Assembly: GCF_019656455.1 (NCBI RefSeq)
Contig: NZ_BPMK01000002.1
Location: 301,492 to 365,491 of the forward strand
Length of the DNA stretch: 64,000 bases
Direction of reading: 5' to 3'
Source: Noviherbaspirillum aridicola
Lineage (GTDB): Bacteria > Pseudomonadota > Gammaproteobacteria > Burkholderiales > Burkholderiaceae_D
The translations under genes and the position numbers were made by a program. This document shows, one piece after another, positions 19,865 to 29,049 of the stretch; the first letter of the stretch is position 1, and each line of letters begins with the position of its first letter. The notes under the pieces are model-generated. The model was not told the origin of the DNA. It searched no databases and saw only the letters and a list, made by a program, of their open reading frames with translations.

Positions 19865-22800
19865 ATGTCCATCGACCAGAACATCCTGCGCCGAGTCCGG
19901 GCGCGCCTGACCGCCGGCTGGCGCGCGACACAATACTGTTATCGATTCGCCAATACTCTCAGCTTCCGCCTGCTCGGCTTCGCGCTCAAGCTGGTCCTGG
20001 TCCTCTATTTCCTGTTCGCCCTGATCGTGCTCGGGCTGCGCTATGTCGTGCTGCCCAATATCGATGCCTACAAGCCCGCCATCGAGCGCCTCGCCAGTGA
20101 AGCGCTCGGCAATCCGGTCACGCTGGGAGAAATCGACGCCTCCTGGTCGGGGCTGCGGCCGCGCCTGGCGTTTGACCGGCTGGTGGTCCATGACAAGGCA
20201 GGCAATGCGGCGCTGAGCCTGCCGCAGGTTTCGGCGACCCTGTCATGGTGGTCGCTGGTGGCAGGCGAGCTGCGCCTGCATCAGCTGGAGATTCTCCGGC
20301 CCGACCTCGACGTGCGGCGCGACAGCGCCGGCGGCCTGCACGTCGCGGGCATCCTGCTCGACAACGGAAAGAAAGGCGACGGCCGCGGCGCCGACTGGGT
20401 GCTCTCGCAGGACGAGATCGTGATCCGCCAGGGCCGCGTGCGCTGGAACGATGAGCTGCGCGGCGCGCCGGAACTGGCCCTCGACAATGTGGACTTCGTG
20501 CTGAGAAACGCCTGGCGCCATCACCGTTTCGCCCTGAGGGCGACGCCGCCCGCGGGCTTTGCCGCGCCGATCGACGTGCGTGCGGATTTTCAGCATCCCG
20601 CGTTCGCCGCCAGCATTTCCGACCCGACCCGCTGGACCGGCCAGTTGTACGCCGATGTGCGCGACACCGATCTCACCGTATGGCGCAGCTATGTCGATTA
20701 CCCCGTCGACATGCAGCAGGGCAGCGGCTCGGTGCGCGCCTGGCTGGATTTCGACCATGCGCGGGTTGCGAATTTCACCGCCGACGTGACCCTCGCCGAT
20801 GTCAGGACGCGCCTTGCGCCCGACCTGGAACCGCTGTCCCTTTCCGCCGTCAGCGGCCGCATCTCGGTCCAGGAAGAACTCAACCGCGCGGTGCAGGACG
20901 GCAGGCCGACCTTCGGCCAGAACGGGCATGCGATCGCGCTGACCAATTTCAGCCTGCGGACCGAGGATGGACTGTTCCTGCCGCAGACCACGATCTCCGA
21001 ACGTTTTGTCGCCGCGCGCAACGGCAAGCCGGCGCGCACCGAGCTGCAGGCGAAGCTGCTCGACCTGCAAACCCTGGCCAGCTTCGCCGGGCGGCTGCCG
21101 CTGCCGGCCGAGCAGCGCCGCATGCTCGCCGACTTCGCGCCGCGCGGCGTGCTCAGGGAATTCTCCGCGCAGTGGCAGGGCAGCTATCCGCAGCTGATCG
21201 GCTACAGCGTCAAGGGGCAGTTCGAGGGCTTGAGCATGCAACCGCGCGCCGCAATCCCGGCAGTGCCGAAGTCCGCGGCGGGGCCGGCGCAGGCCGCGGT
21301 GCCGGCCATCCCCGGGTTCGAGAATCTCACCGGCCGCGTCGACGCCACCGAGCGCGGCGGATCGCTGAGCCTCGCCTCCGTCAACACCAGCCTGCAGATG
21401 CCGGCCTGGTTCGAGCGGGGCGAGATGCCATTCGAGCGCCTGCAACTGCAGGCGAACTGGGCCTTTCAGGACAAGAACCAGCTGCTGCTCGACCTCCAGC
21501 GGCTGGAGTTCATCCAGGACGGCCTGACCGGCACCCTCGTCGGCAAGTACCAGTTGCCGCTGTCGCGGCAGCCGGGGCAGAGCCCGGGCACGGTCGATGT
21601 CACCGGGCGCATCGAGCACGTCGCCCTGCGCGAGGTCGGGCGTTATCTGCCGGTGCAGACGCCCGAGCACCTGCGGCAGTGGCTGAGCGGCGCGCTCGCC
21701 GGCGGCAGCGCCAGGGATCTCAAGCTGCGGCTCAAGGGAGACCTCGCACACTTCCCGTTCCTGGCGAGGAATCCGAGCGAGCGGGCGCGGGGCGAGTTCA
21801 GCGTCAGCGCCAGGATCGAAGATGGCGTGCTCAACTATGCGCCGGGCCAGTTCGCGGCGGACGGGACCTCGCCTAGATGGCCGCTCATCGATCGCATCGA
21901 CGGCAGCATCGTGTTCGACCGCGCGCGCATGGAGATCCATGCCGACAGCGCGCGCAGCGCCGGTGCCACGCTGTCCAGGGTCAAGGCGGTGATACCCGAA
22001 CTGCATGCGCAGAACCTGATGCTGGAAGTCGACGGCGATGCCGCCGGCCCGCTGCAGAATCTGTTGCGCTTCACGCTCGACAGCCCGGTCGCCGGCTGGA
22101 TCGGCAATTTCACCGACGAGACGCGGGCCAGCGGTGATGCCCGGCTGGCACTGTCGCTGAAGCTGCCGCTGCACCGGCTCGAGGACGCGAAGGTGAACGG
22201 CGTCCTGCATTTCGCCAACAATACCGTGACCTTGCGCAGCCTGCTGCCGCCGCTCGCGGGCGTCGGCGGCCGGCTGGAATTCAACGAGAAGGGTTTCGGC
22301 CTGCAGGGGGTACGCGCAAGCTTCCTCGGCGGACCGACCGCGGTTTCCGGCGGCACCCAGCGCGACGGCAGCATCGTGGTGAAGGCGGAGGGAAGCCTCA
22401 CCGCGGACGGCATCCGGAAGGCGCTTTCGACGCCGAAAACCGAGCGTTCGCTGCAGCGCATCAGCGGCGGCACGCGTTATGTGACGACGATACGGGTGCG
22501 TAACAAGCAGCCCGAGATCACCGTCGAATCGAGCATGGCGGGCATCGCCCTCGACTTCCCCGCGCCGCTGCGCAAGGCGGCCGGCGAAAGCATGCCGCTG
22601 CGCTTCGACATGACCGGCCTGCCATCCTCCGATCCGGCGGCGCTGCGCGACGAGATCCGCATCGCGCTCGGCTCCGCGATTTCGGCACGCTACGAGCGCC
22701 GCAGGGATCTGGCGCGGGAGGCGGACTGGAAGGTCGTGCGGGGCGGCATCGGCGTCAACGTGCCCGCGCCGCAGCCCGACAGCGGCGTGATCGCCAACGT

Positions 22801-24058
22801 CAGCATGGCGCGTCTCGATATCGACGCCTGGCGCAGGGTGGTCGCGTCGATGGCCGGCACGCCGCAGCCCGCCGACGGCAGCACGCGCCAGACGGACAGC
22901 TACGGCATCGGCCAGTACATCGAGCCCGAGGTGCTCGCCGCGCGGGCCAACGAGCTGATCATCATGGACCGCAAGCTCGACAACGTCGTGGTCGGCGCCT
23001 CGCACCAGAGCGACGTCTGGCAGGCCAACATCGATTCGGAGCAGGCGTCGGGCTACATCACCTGGGTCGAATCCGGATACAGCGGCGGACTTGGAAGGGT
23101 CACCGCCCGGCTGGCATCGCTGATCATTCCGAAGTCCGCTGCCGGCGAGGTCACCGAACTCCTGGACAGCCAGGACAGCGCCACGCAGATGCCGGCGATC
23201 GATATCGTGGCCGAGAATTTCGAGCTCTTCGGCAAGAAGTTCGGACAACTGGAACTCGCCGCCCGCAACGCGCGCGGCCCGTCCGGCAGGGAGTGGCGCA
23301 TCAACCGCCTCGCCATCTCCAATCCCGACGGCGAATTCAAGGCATCCGGCCGCTGGTATCGCAAGGAAGGGGAAAACATCTCCAGCCTGAACTACACCCT
23401 CGACATCGCCGATGCGGGCCGCCTGCTCGACCGTTTCGGTTTCGCCAACCTGCTGCGCGGCGGCAAGGGCAAGATGACCGGGGAGGTGAGCTGGAAGGGC
23501 ATGCCGTTCTCGCTCGACATTCCCACCCTCGGGGGCAACCTGCAGCTCGATCTTGCCGCCGGCCAGTTCCTCAAGGCCGACGCCAATGCCGCCAAGTTGC
23601 TCGGCGTGCTCAGCCTGCAGTCGCTGCCGAGGCGGCTGGTGCTCGACTTCCGCGACGTGTTTTCGGAGGGATTTGCCTTCGACGGCGTCGCCGCCACGGC
23701 GACCATCTCCCAGGGCGTCGCCAAGACCGACAATTTCAAGATGCGGGGCGTCGCCGCCACTGTTCTGATCGACGGCAGTGCGGACATCGCGCAGGAGACG
23801 CAGAATCTGCATGTCGTGGTCATTCCGGACTTCAACGTGGGCGCCGCATCGGTGGTCTACGGCCTCGCCGTGAACCCGGTGATCGGCGTGGGCACCTTCC
23901 TTGCTCAGCTGTTCCTGCGGGAGCCGCTGATGCGTGCCTTCACTTTTGAATACCAGGTCACCGGGCCGTGGAAGGATCCGGTGGTGAACAAGCTGGCGCG
24001 CAGGAACCAGGTGCCGGCGCCCGCCGACGGCCAGCCGAGTGCCGAGCCGCGCGGCTGA
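19865..24058 (+). CDS. yhdP: YhdP-family AsmA-like envelope lipid-transport protein
   Basis: YhdP with TamB and YdbH forms the set of long AsmA-like proteins thought to carry phospholipids from the inner to the outer membrane. The 1397-residue protein has one N-terminal membrane anchor (~37-62, LKLVLVLYFLFALIVLG) and a huge, beta-rich periplasmic body matching the TIGR02099/DUF3971 pattern (early LASEALGNPVTLGEIDASW; late AsmA-like VTGPWKDPVV). The length slightly exceeds that of E. coli YhdP. The ATG at 19865 directly follows an in-frame TTG; there is no clear Shine-Dalgarno. The gene diverges from glnE and is followed after 13 bases by the amidase gene and then tldD, a conserved order in beta-proteobacteria. 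Confidence 0.9.
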   Translation: MSIDQNILRRVRARLTAGWRATQYCYRFANTLSFRLLGFALKLVLVLYFLFALIVLGLRYVVLPNIDAYKPAIERLASEALGNPVTLGEIDASWSGLRPRLAFDRLVVHDKAGNAALSLPQVSATLSWWSLVAGELRLHQLEILRPDLDVRRDSAGGLHVAGILLDNGKKGDGRGADWVLSQDEIVIRQGRVRWNDELRGAPELALDNVDFVLRNAWRHHRFALRATPPAGFAAPIDVRADFQHPAFAASISDPTRWTGQLYADVRDTDLTVWRSYVDYPVDMQQGSGSVRAWLDFDHARVANFTADVTLADVRTRLAPDLEPLSLSAVSGRISVQEELNRAVQDGRPTFGQNGHAIALTNFSLRTEDGLFLPQTTISERFVAARNGKPARTELQAKLLDLQTLASFAGRLPLPAEQRRMLADFAPRGVLREFSAQWQGSYPQLIGYSVKGQFEGLSMQPRAAIPAVPKSAAGPAQAAVPAIPGFENLTGRVDATERGGSLSLASVNTSLQMPAWFERGEMPFERLQLQANWAFQDKNQLLLDLQRLEFIQDGLTGTLVGKYQLPLSRQPGQSPGTVDVTGRIEHVALREVGRYLPVQTPEHLRQWLSGALAGGSARDLKLRLKGDLAHFPFLARNPSERARGEFSVSARIEDGVLNYAPGQFAADGTSPRWPLIDRIDGSIVFDRARMEIHADSARSAGATLSRVKAVIPELHAQNLMLEVDGDAAGPLQNLLRFTLDSPVAGWIGNFTDETRASGDARLALSLKLPLHRLEDAKVNGVLHFANNTVTLRSLLPPLAGVGGRLEFNEKGFGLQGVRASFLGGPTAVSGGTQRDGSIVVKAEGSLTADGIRKALSTPKTERSLQRISGGTRYVTTIRVRNKQPEITVESSMAGIALDFPAPLRKAAGESMPLRFDMTGLPSSDPAALRDEIRIALGSAISARYERRRDLAREADWKVVRGGIGVNVPAPQPDSGVIANVSMARLDIDAWRRVVASMAGTPQPADGSTRQTDSYGIGQYIEPEVLAARANELIIMDRKLDNVVVGASHQSDVWQANIDSEQASGYITWVESGYSGGLGRVTARLASLIIPKSAAGEVTELLDSQDSATQMPAIDIVAENFELFGKKFGQLELAARNARGPSGREWRINRLAISNPDGEFKASGRWYRKEGENISSLNYTLDIADAGRLLDRFGFANLLRGGKGKMTGEVSWKGMPFSLDIPTLGGNLQLDLAAGQFLKADANAAKLLGVLSLQSLPRRLVLDFRDVFSEGFAFDGVAATATISQGVAKTDNFKMRGVAATVLIDGSADIAQETQNLHVVVIPDFNVGAASVVYGLAVNPVIGVGTFLAQLFLREPLMRAFTFEYQVTGPWKDPVVNKLARRNQVPAPADGQPSAEPRG

Positions 24059-24071
24059 ACAGGAGGCAGAC

Positions 24072-24881
24072 ATGCAGGACGACAGGCTGACGATCGCGGC
24101 GGTGCAGATGGTATCCACGCCGGTGGTGGAGGAAAATTTCGCCGCCGCCGGACGGCTGGTCGCGCAGGCCGCGGGACGCGGCGCGCGCCTCGTCCTGCTG
24201 CCGGAATACTGGCCGGTGATGGGCATGAAGGAAACCGACAAGCTCGGCCATGCCGAACAGCCGGGCAGCGGCCCGATACAGGCCTTCATGGCGGCCCTCG
24301 CGCGCGAGCACGGCATCTGGCTGATCGGCGGCACGCTGCCGATGGCCGCGGAGGAAAGCGGCAAGGTCCTCAATACCACCCTCGTCTACGACCCGCAGGG
24401 GCGGCTCGCGGTACGTTACGACAAGATCCACCTCTTCAGTTTCACCCGCGGCGAAGAATCCTACGACGAGGCCCGCACCATCGTCCACGGCAGGGAAGTC
24501 GGGCATTTCGATGCGCCTTTCGGCCGCGTCGGACTCTCGGTCTGCTACGACTTGCGCTTCCCCGAGCTTTACCGCGCGCTCGGCGACTGCCGGCTGATCG
24601 TCGTGCCGGCCGCGTTCACCTACACCACCGGCCGCGCGCACTGGGAAGTGCTGTTGCGCGCGCGCGCGATAGAAAACCAGTGCTACGTGCTGGCGGCGGC
24701 GCAGGGCGGACACCATCCGAACGGCCGCCGCACCTGGGGCCACAGCATGCTGATCGACCCGTGGGGGGAAGTGCTCGATGTGGTGGCAGAGGGCGAAGGA
24801 CTGGCCTGCGGCGAGTTCGATCCGGAGCATCTGCGCCGCGTGCGCGAGAGCCTGCCCGCGCTGCGTCACCGTCGGCTCTGA
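24072..24881 (+). CDS. Carbon-nitrogen hydrolase (Nit1-like deaminated-glutathione amidase)
   Basis: Nitrilase-superfamily enzyme of 269 residues with the Glu-Lys-Cys triad visible: Glu45 (LLPEYW), Lys118 (RYDKIHLF) and Cys158 (SVCYDLRFPELYR). The short length, RYDKIHLF and CYDLRFPELYR strings fit the Nit1 branch, whose members hydrolyse deaminated glutathione, a metabolite-repair reaction. Omega-amidase (Nit2) is a close alternative. The start at 24072 has AGGAGG eight bases upstream. It sits between yhdP and tldD and is probably cotranscribed with yhdP. Confidence 0.88.
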   Translation: MQDDRLTIAAVQMVSTPVVEENFAAAGRLVAQAAGRGARLVLLPEYWPVMGMKETDKLGHAEQPGSGPIQAFMAALAREHGIWLIGGTLPMAAEESGKVLNTTLVYDPQGRLAVRYDKIHLFSFTRGEESYDEARTIVHGREVGHFDAPFGRVGLSVCYDLRFPELYRALGDCRLIVVPAAFTYTTGRAHWEVLLRARAIENQCYVLAAAQGGHHPNGRRTWGHSMLIDPWGEVLDVVAEGEGLACGEFDPEHLRRVRESLPALRHRRL

Positions 24882-24970
24882 GCATGGCCGGACGGCGGTG
24901 CGTCAATGCTCTACAATCTGACGCTTGACATCACCAGGCGCCCTGCGGCGCCGCCCAAGAACGAGGCGAC

Positions 24971-26431
24971 ATGAAAGTCTTCGAACCGAATCTCCAGACC
25001 CTGGCCATCGCGCGCGACACCCTGCTTGTACCGTTCGGACTCGACGAGTCGAAACTGCTCGGCGCACTATCGTCCATTTTCACCCACAAGGTCGACTATG
25101 CCGACCTGTACTTCCAGTTCAGCAAGAGCGAGGGATGGGGGCTGGAGGAAGGCATCGTCAAGACCGGCAGTTTCTCCATCGACCAGGGCGTCGGCGTGCG
25201 CGCGGTATCGGGCGACAAGACGGCGTTTTCCTACTCCGACGAAATTTCCGAGCGGGCATTGCTCGATGCGGCCGCGGCTACCCGCACCATCGCTCGTCAG
25301 GGTGCCGGCAAGCTCAAGGTCGCAAGCGCGGTGCGTCCTTCCGGCGGACGCTCGCTCTATCTGCCGCACGATCCGCTGACCTCGCTCGACGCCGCCGAAA
25401 AGGTGCAGCTGCTGGAGCGGCTGGAGCGCATCGCGCGCGCCAAGGATCCCCGTGTCGTGCAGGTGATGGCGGGCCTCGCCGGCGAATACGACGTGGTGCT
25501 GGTGGTGCGCAGCGACGGCGTCCTCGCCGCCGACGTGCGGCCCCTGGTGCGCGTCTCGGTGACCGTGATCGCCGAGCAGAACGGGCGCCGCGAGTCGGGT
25601 TCCAGCGGCGGCGGCGGGCGTTACGACTTCCGCTATTTCACCGATGAATTGCTGGACAAGTATGCGAGCGAAGCGGTACGCACCGCGGTGACCAATCTCG
25701 ATTCCCGTCCGGCGCCCGCCGGCCCCACCACGGTGGTGCTCGGGCCCGGCTGGCCCGGCGTGCTGCTGCATGAGGCGATCGGACACGGCCTGGAAGGCGA
25801 CTTCAACCGCAAGGGCTCGAGCGCCTTTTCCGGCCGCATCGGCGAACGCGTCGCCGCGCCCGGGGTGACGGTCGTCGACGACGGCACGCTCGCCGACCGC
25901 CGCGGTTCGCTCAATATCGACGACGAAGGCAACCCGACCCAGTGCACGACACTGATCGAGGACGGCATCCTGAAGGGCTACATCCAGGACACGATGAATG
26001 CGCGCCTGATGAACATGCCCGTCACCGGCAACGCGCGGCGCGAATCCTATGCGCACCTGCCGATGCCGCGCATGACCAATACCTACATGCTCGGCGGAGA
26101 CAAGGATCCCGAAGAGATCATCGCATCGGTGAAGAACGGACTGTATGCGGTCAACTTCGGCGGCGGACAGGTCGACATCACCAATGGCAAGTTCGTGTTT
26201 TCCGCGAGCGAGGCCTACATGATCGAGGACGGCAAGATCAGCTATCCGGTCAAGGGGGCAACCCTGATCGGCAACGGGCCGGACGTGCTGAACCGGGTGT
26301 CCATGATCGGCAACGACATGCGCCTCGACAGCGGTATCGGCGTATGCGGCAAGGAAGGGCAGAGCGTGCCCGTCGGCGTGGGCCAGCCGACGCTGCGGAT
26401 CGACGGCCTGACCGTCGGCGGCACCGCCTGA
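24971..26431 (+). CDS. tldD: Metalloprotease TldD
   Basis: TldD forms a heterodimeric zinc protease with TldE/PmbA, which cleaves small peptides such as microcin B17 precursor and degrades the CcdA antitoxin in E. coli. The 486-residue protein carries the characteristic HExxxH zinc motif, His267-Glu268-A-I-G-His272 ([13 protein letters not shown]), with further conserved blocks at [33 protein letters not shown] and [12 protein letters not shown]. Length is normal. The partner pmbA is not in the window. It lies 89 bases after the amidase gene; a short gap with no clear promoter. Confidence 0.96.
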   Translation: MKVFEPNLQTLAIARDTLLVPFGLDESKLLGALSSIFTHKVDYADLYFQFSKSEGWGLEEGIVKTGSFSIDQGVGVRAVSGDKTAFSYSDEISERALLDAAAATRTIARQGAGKLKVASAVRPSGGRSLYLPHDPLTSLDAAEKVQLLERLERIARAKDPRVVQVMAGLAGEYDVVLVVRSDGVLAADVRPLVRVSVTVIAEQNGRRESGSSGGGGRYDFRYFTDELLDKYASEAVRTAVTNLDSRPAPAGPTTVVLGPGWPGVLLHEAIGHGLEGDFNRKGSSAFSGRIGERVAAPGVTVVDDGTLADRRGSLNIDDEGNPTQCTTLIEDGILKGYIQDTMNARLMNMPVTGNARRESYAHLPMPRMTNTYMLGGDKDPEEIIASVKNGLYAVNFGGGQVDITNGKFVFSASEAYMIEDGKISYPVKGATLIGNGPDVLNRVSMIGNDMRLDSGIGVCGKEGQSVPVGVGQPTLRIDGLTVGGTA

Positions 26432-26513
26432 TTCGCAGCCGTGCCGCGGAACGCTTGCCAAATCCTTTGATTTACTGCACTATTCCCTGCAACCGGAACC
26501 GCAGACGCAAAAA

Positions 26514-26597
26514 ATGCACTTCGCCCGCTTTTACTTTTATTTCCACTTTAGCTGGTCCAGCCCGATGGCGGTGGAAAAGCGGCAAGCGCACGAATAA
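26514..26597 (+). CDS. Aromatic-rich leader peptide of the aroG attenuator
   Basis: A 27-codon reading frame starts at ATG 26514 and stops at TAA 26595. Its first half reads MHFARFYFYFHFSW, so residues 3-14 contain five Phe, two Tyr and one Trp. This is the composition of leader peptides such as PheL, where scarce charged tRNA stalls the ribosome. It lies upstream of a DAHP-synthase gene and directly before an intrinsic terminator whose right arm is duplicated inside the leader (see the attenuator entry). No convincing Shine-Dalgarno is seen: the ATG follows an A-rich run, with GGAACC about 18 bases upstream. The peptide itself is probably only a sensor of charged tRNA-Phe and tRNA-Tyr. Confidence 0.85.
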   Translation: MHFARFYFYFHFSWSSPMAVEKRQAHE

Positions 26598-26650
26598 AAG
26601 AGCCTGACCGAAAATCCTGAAAAAACCGCCAGAGATGGCGGTTTTTTTTT
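26541..26650 (+). promoter_or_regulatory. Transcription attenuator in the aroG leader
   Basis: Four pairing regions are visible. Region 1 is TTCCAC (26541-26546), inside the Phe/Tyr codon run. Region 2 is GATGGCGGTGGAA (26564-26576). Region 3 is AAAAACCGCC (26621-26630). Region 4 is GGCGGTTTTT (26637-26646), ending in nine T. Regions 3 and 4 form a 10-bp terminator stem. GATGGCGGT occurs both in region 2 and across the loop and region 4 (26634-26642), so region 2 can pair with region 3 as antiterminator. TTCCAC pairs with GTGGAA, giving the 1:2 pause hairpin. A ribosome stalled on the aromatic codons would cover region 1 and favour antitermination. Confidence 0.85.
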
Positions 26651-26683
26651 ACCCTTTGCTGACAACTTCCTGGAGATACGACG

Positions 26684-27745
26684 ATGCCGCGCACAGACGA
26701 CCTTCGCATACGCGAGATGAAAGAACTGCTTCCTCCTTCGCACCTGATCCGCGAGTTCGCCTGCTCGGACAAGGCCGCCACCACGGCGGCGGGCGCCCGC
26801 ACCGCGCTGCATCGCATCCTGCATGGCCAGGACGACAGGGTGATGGTGGTGATCGGACCGTGCTCCATCCACGACCCGAAGGCGGCAATGGAGTACGCAC
26901 ACCGCCTGGTGAAGGAGCGCGAGCGTCTCGCGGGCGAGCTCGAAATCGTGATGCGCGTGTACTTCGAAAAGCCCCGCACCACGGTCGGCTGGAAGGGCCT
27001 GATCAACGATCCCTACATGGACAACAGCTTCCGCATCAATGACGGCCTGCGCATGGCGCGCGAGCTGCTGTTGAACATCAACGAGCTCGGCCTGCCGGCC
27101 GGCACCGAATTCCTCGACGTGATCAGCCCGCAGTATGTCGCCGACCTCATCAGCTGGGGCGCGATCGGCGCCCGCACCACCGAGTCCCAGGTGCACCGGG
27201 AGCTGGCTTCCGGCCTGTCCTGTCCCGTCGGCTTCAAGAACGGCACCGACGGCAACGTCAAGATCGCGGTCGATGCGATCAAGGCCGCGTCTCAGCCGCA
27301 CCACTTCCTGTCGGTGACCAAGGGCGGCCACTCCGCCATCGTCTCCACCAGCGGCAACGAGGATTGCCATATCATCCTGCGCGGCGGCAAGACCCCCAAC
27401 TACGATGCCGCAAGCGTCGATGTCGCCTGCAAGGAAATCGCCGCCAACGGCCTGGCATCGCGCCTGATGATCGATGCCTCGCATGCCAACAGCTCCAAGA
27501 AGCCGGAAAACCAGGTGCCGGTATGCGCCGAGATCGGGCGCCAGATCGCGGCCGGGGATACCCGCATCGTCGGTGTGATGGTGGAGTCGCACCTGGTCGC
27601 CGGACGCCAGGACCTGGTGCCGGGCAAGGAACTGACCTATGGCCAGTCGGTGACCGACGGCTGCATCGACTGGGAGTCCAGCGTCAAGGTGCTGGAAGGC
27701 CTGGCGGAAGCAGTCCGGCAGCGCCGCCTGCAGGGCGAAGAGTAA
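26684..27745 (+). CDS. aroG: 3-deoxy-7-phosphoheptulonate (DAHP) synthase, type I
   Basis: Condenses phosphoenolpyruvate and erythrose 4-phosphate to DAHP, the first step of the shikimate pathway. The 353-residue protein matches the E. coli AroF/G/H class: VMVVIGPCSIHDP, FEKPRTTVGWKGLINDP, GARTTESQ, GFKNGTDG, IILRGGKTPNY, IDASHANSSKKP and VGVMVESHL. Metal and substrate residues lie in these blocks. Such enzymes are feedback-inhibited by Phe, Tyr or Trp; which one applies here cannot be read by eye, though the leader peptide points to Phe and Tyr. TGGAG precedes the ATG. Transcription appears to be controlled by the attenuator just upstream, and a strong terminator follows, so the gene is likely monocistronic. 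Confidence 0.96.
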   Translation: MPRTDDLRIREMKELLPPSHLIREFACSDKAATTAAGARTALHRILHGQDDRVMVVIGPCSIHDPKAAMEYAHRLVKERERLAGELEIVMRVYFEKPRTTVGWKGLINDPYMDNSFRINDGLRMARELLLNINELGLPAGTEFLDVISPQYVADLISWGAIGARTTESQVHRELASGLSCPVGFKNGTDGNVKIAVDAIKAASQPHHFLSVTKGGHSAIVSTSGNEDCHIILRGGKTPNYDAASVDVACKEIAANGLASRLMIDASHANSSKKPENQVPVCAEIGRQIAAGDTRIVGVMVESHLVAGRQDLVPGKELTYGQSVTDGCIDWESSVKVLEGLAEAVRQRRLQGEE

Positions 27746-27756
27746 GGGCACAGCAG

Positions 27757-27780
27757 AACGGGAGCCGAGGCTCCCGTTTT
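27757..27780 (+). terminator. Intrinsic terminator of aroG
   Basis: A 9-bp perfect stem (AACGGGAGC and GCTCCCGTT around a CGAG loop) ends in TTTT, 11 bases after the aroG stop. Confidence 0.9.
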
Positions 27781-27805
27781 CTCGCGTACGCCGGGAAGGA
27801 CCGGC

Positions 27806-28441
27806 TCAGAAACGCTTGGTCAGCACCATCTGCTGTCCGTCGCGCCGCATCTCGGTCCGATTGAGAAACGACATGCCGAGCAGGATGATGTCCAGCCCCT
27901 GTTCCTGCACCATCGCGTCGACCTGGTGGATTTCGATGTCACCCACCTTGACCCGGTCGAGCCTGACCATGTAGGCCGGGGCGACGCCATTGGCGGTATT
28001 GACGAAGCCGGTGCGCCCGCGCTTGTAGTCGATGTTCAGGCGGCGTGCCTCGGACGCCGGCATCGCCACCAGAGTCGCGCCCGTGTCCACCAGCATGCGC
28101 ACGCTGCCGCCATTGATCTGGCCCTGCACCATGAAATGGCCGCGGGAATCGGCCGGCAGCGTGACGCTCGCGCGGTCGCTGCCGCCGGACTGCCGGCTCA
28201 CGTGTTCGCCGAGCGCGATCGTCTGCCGGCGTCCGTTGACTTCGATCGTGGCGCCGCCGTCGCCCGCCGCGATGAGCTTCATCCCCGGCGCGATGGTCGC
28301 GCCCACGGTGTAGGTTTTCGGGGCGGCGCCGTCTATCACCAGCACCGCCTTGTTCGGGAACAGTCCGACGACGCCGACATCGGCGGCCTGCGCCGCGGAT
28401 GCAGAGGCAAGCAGCAGCGCAAGCGCGGGCAGGCGTTTCAT
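27806..28441 (-). CDS. Periplasmic retropepsin-like aspartic protease (clan AA, TIGR02281 type)
   Basis: The 211-residue protein has a cleavable signal peptide (MKRLPALALLLASASAAQA) and a C-terminal retropepsin-like domain with the single active-site motif VDTGAT (Asp119) that would form a homodimeric active site. The LLGMSFLNR near the C terminus is typical of the TIGR02281 family. The N-terminal mature part (~20-90) is a small beta-rich domain of unknown role. Substrates of bacterial members are not known. The gene lies eight bases downstream of yajQ on the same strand. Confidence 0.85.
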   Translation of the reverse strand: MKRLPALALLLASASAAQAADVGVVGLFPNKAVLVIDGAAPKTYTVGATIAPGMKLIAAGDGGATIEVNGRRQTIALGEHVSRQSGGSDRASVTLPADSRGHFMVQGQINGGSVRMLVDTGATLVAMPASEARRLNIDYKRGRTGFVNTANGVAPAYMVRLDRVKVGDIEIHQVDAMVQEQGLDIILLGMSFLNRTEMRRDGQQMVLTKRF

Positions 28442-28449
28442 GGGACGGA

Positions 28450-28935
28450 TCAGTCGCGGAAGTTGTTGAATTCCAGGGGCAGGTCGGTCACTTCCTTGCG
28501 CAGCAGCGCGATCGCCGACTGCAGGTCGTCGCGCTTGCCGCCGGTGACGCGCACCGCATCGCCCTGGATGCTGGCCTGGACCTTCATCTTGCTGTCCTTG
28601 ATGATGCGAACGATCTTCTTGGCGTCTTCGGTCTCGATGCCGTTGCGGATCTTGATCACCTGCTTGACCTTGTCGCCGCCGATCTTTTCGATCTTGCCGA
28701 TGTCGAGGAAGCGCACGTCGACATTGCGCTTGACCATCTTCCCGGTGAGGACGTCTCGTACCTGGCTGAGCTGGAAGTCGCTGTCGGCATAGGCGGTCAG
28801 CTCGCGCTCCTTCTGCTCGACGCGCGCGTCGGTGCCCTTGAAGTCAAAGCGGGTGGAAATCTCTTTGTTCGACTGGTCGACGGCGTTCTTGACTTCGACC
28901 AGGTTGGCTTCGCATACGACATCGAAAGACGGCAT
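28450..28935 (-). CDS. yajQ: YajQ-family nucleotide-binding protein
   Basis: YajQ proteins are small two-domain RNA-binding-like folds; the Xanthomonas and Pseudomonas members bind cyclic di-GMP and act with a LysR regulator. The 161-residue protein begins with the family signature [20 protein letters not shown] and contains [13 protein letters not shown] and [15 protein letters not shown]. Length matches the usual 160-165. It precedes the retropepsin gene and is divergent from murB. The c-di-GMP role is known for relatives only. Confidence 0.93.
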   Translation of the reverse strand: MPSFDVVCEANLVEVKNAVDQSNKEISTRFDFKGTDARVEQKERELTAYADSDFQLSQVRDVLTGKMVKRNVDVRFLDIGKIEKIGGDKVKQVIKIRNGIETEDAKKIVRIIKDSKMKVQASIQGDAVRVTGGKRDDLQSAIALLRKEVTDLPLEFNNFRD

Positions 28936-29034
28936 GGCAAATCTCGCTTGCTAGAGTTGAACGGCCGCGGAGCGCGGCCTTGTCATCGGATCAACGGGCC
29001 ATTCTAGCGGACAAAAATCGCGGTGGCTACCCGC

Positions 29035-29040
29035 TATAAT
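29035..29040 (+). promoter_or_regulatory. Candidate -10 element (TATAAT) of murB
   Basis: A perfect TATAAT ends only nine bases before the murB ATG at 29050. No good -35 hexamer is visible at 16-18 bases. If used, transcription would start at about 29046-29048 and the message would be almost leaderless. Confidence 0.45.
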
Positions 29041-29049
29041 GCCTGCCCT

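Noticed and set aside
20243..24379. A 1378-codon open frame on the minus strand opposite the YhdP-family gene
   Set aside because: It is antisense to a well-recognised gene in a high-GC genome where long shadow frames are common. Its product is His/Arg/Ala-rich without any recognisable domain, and it would run through the start of the amidase gene.
28963..28979. GGCCGCG / CGCGGCC hairpin between yajQ and murB
   Set aside because: Seven GC pairs with a 3-base loop and no T tract on either strand; in a GC-rich genome such stems arise by chance.
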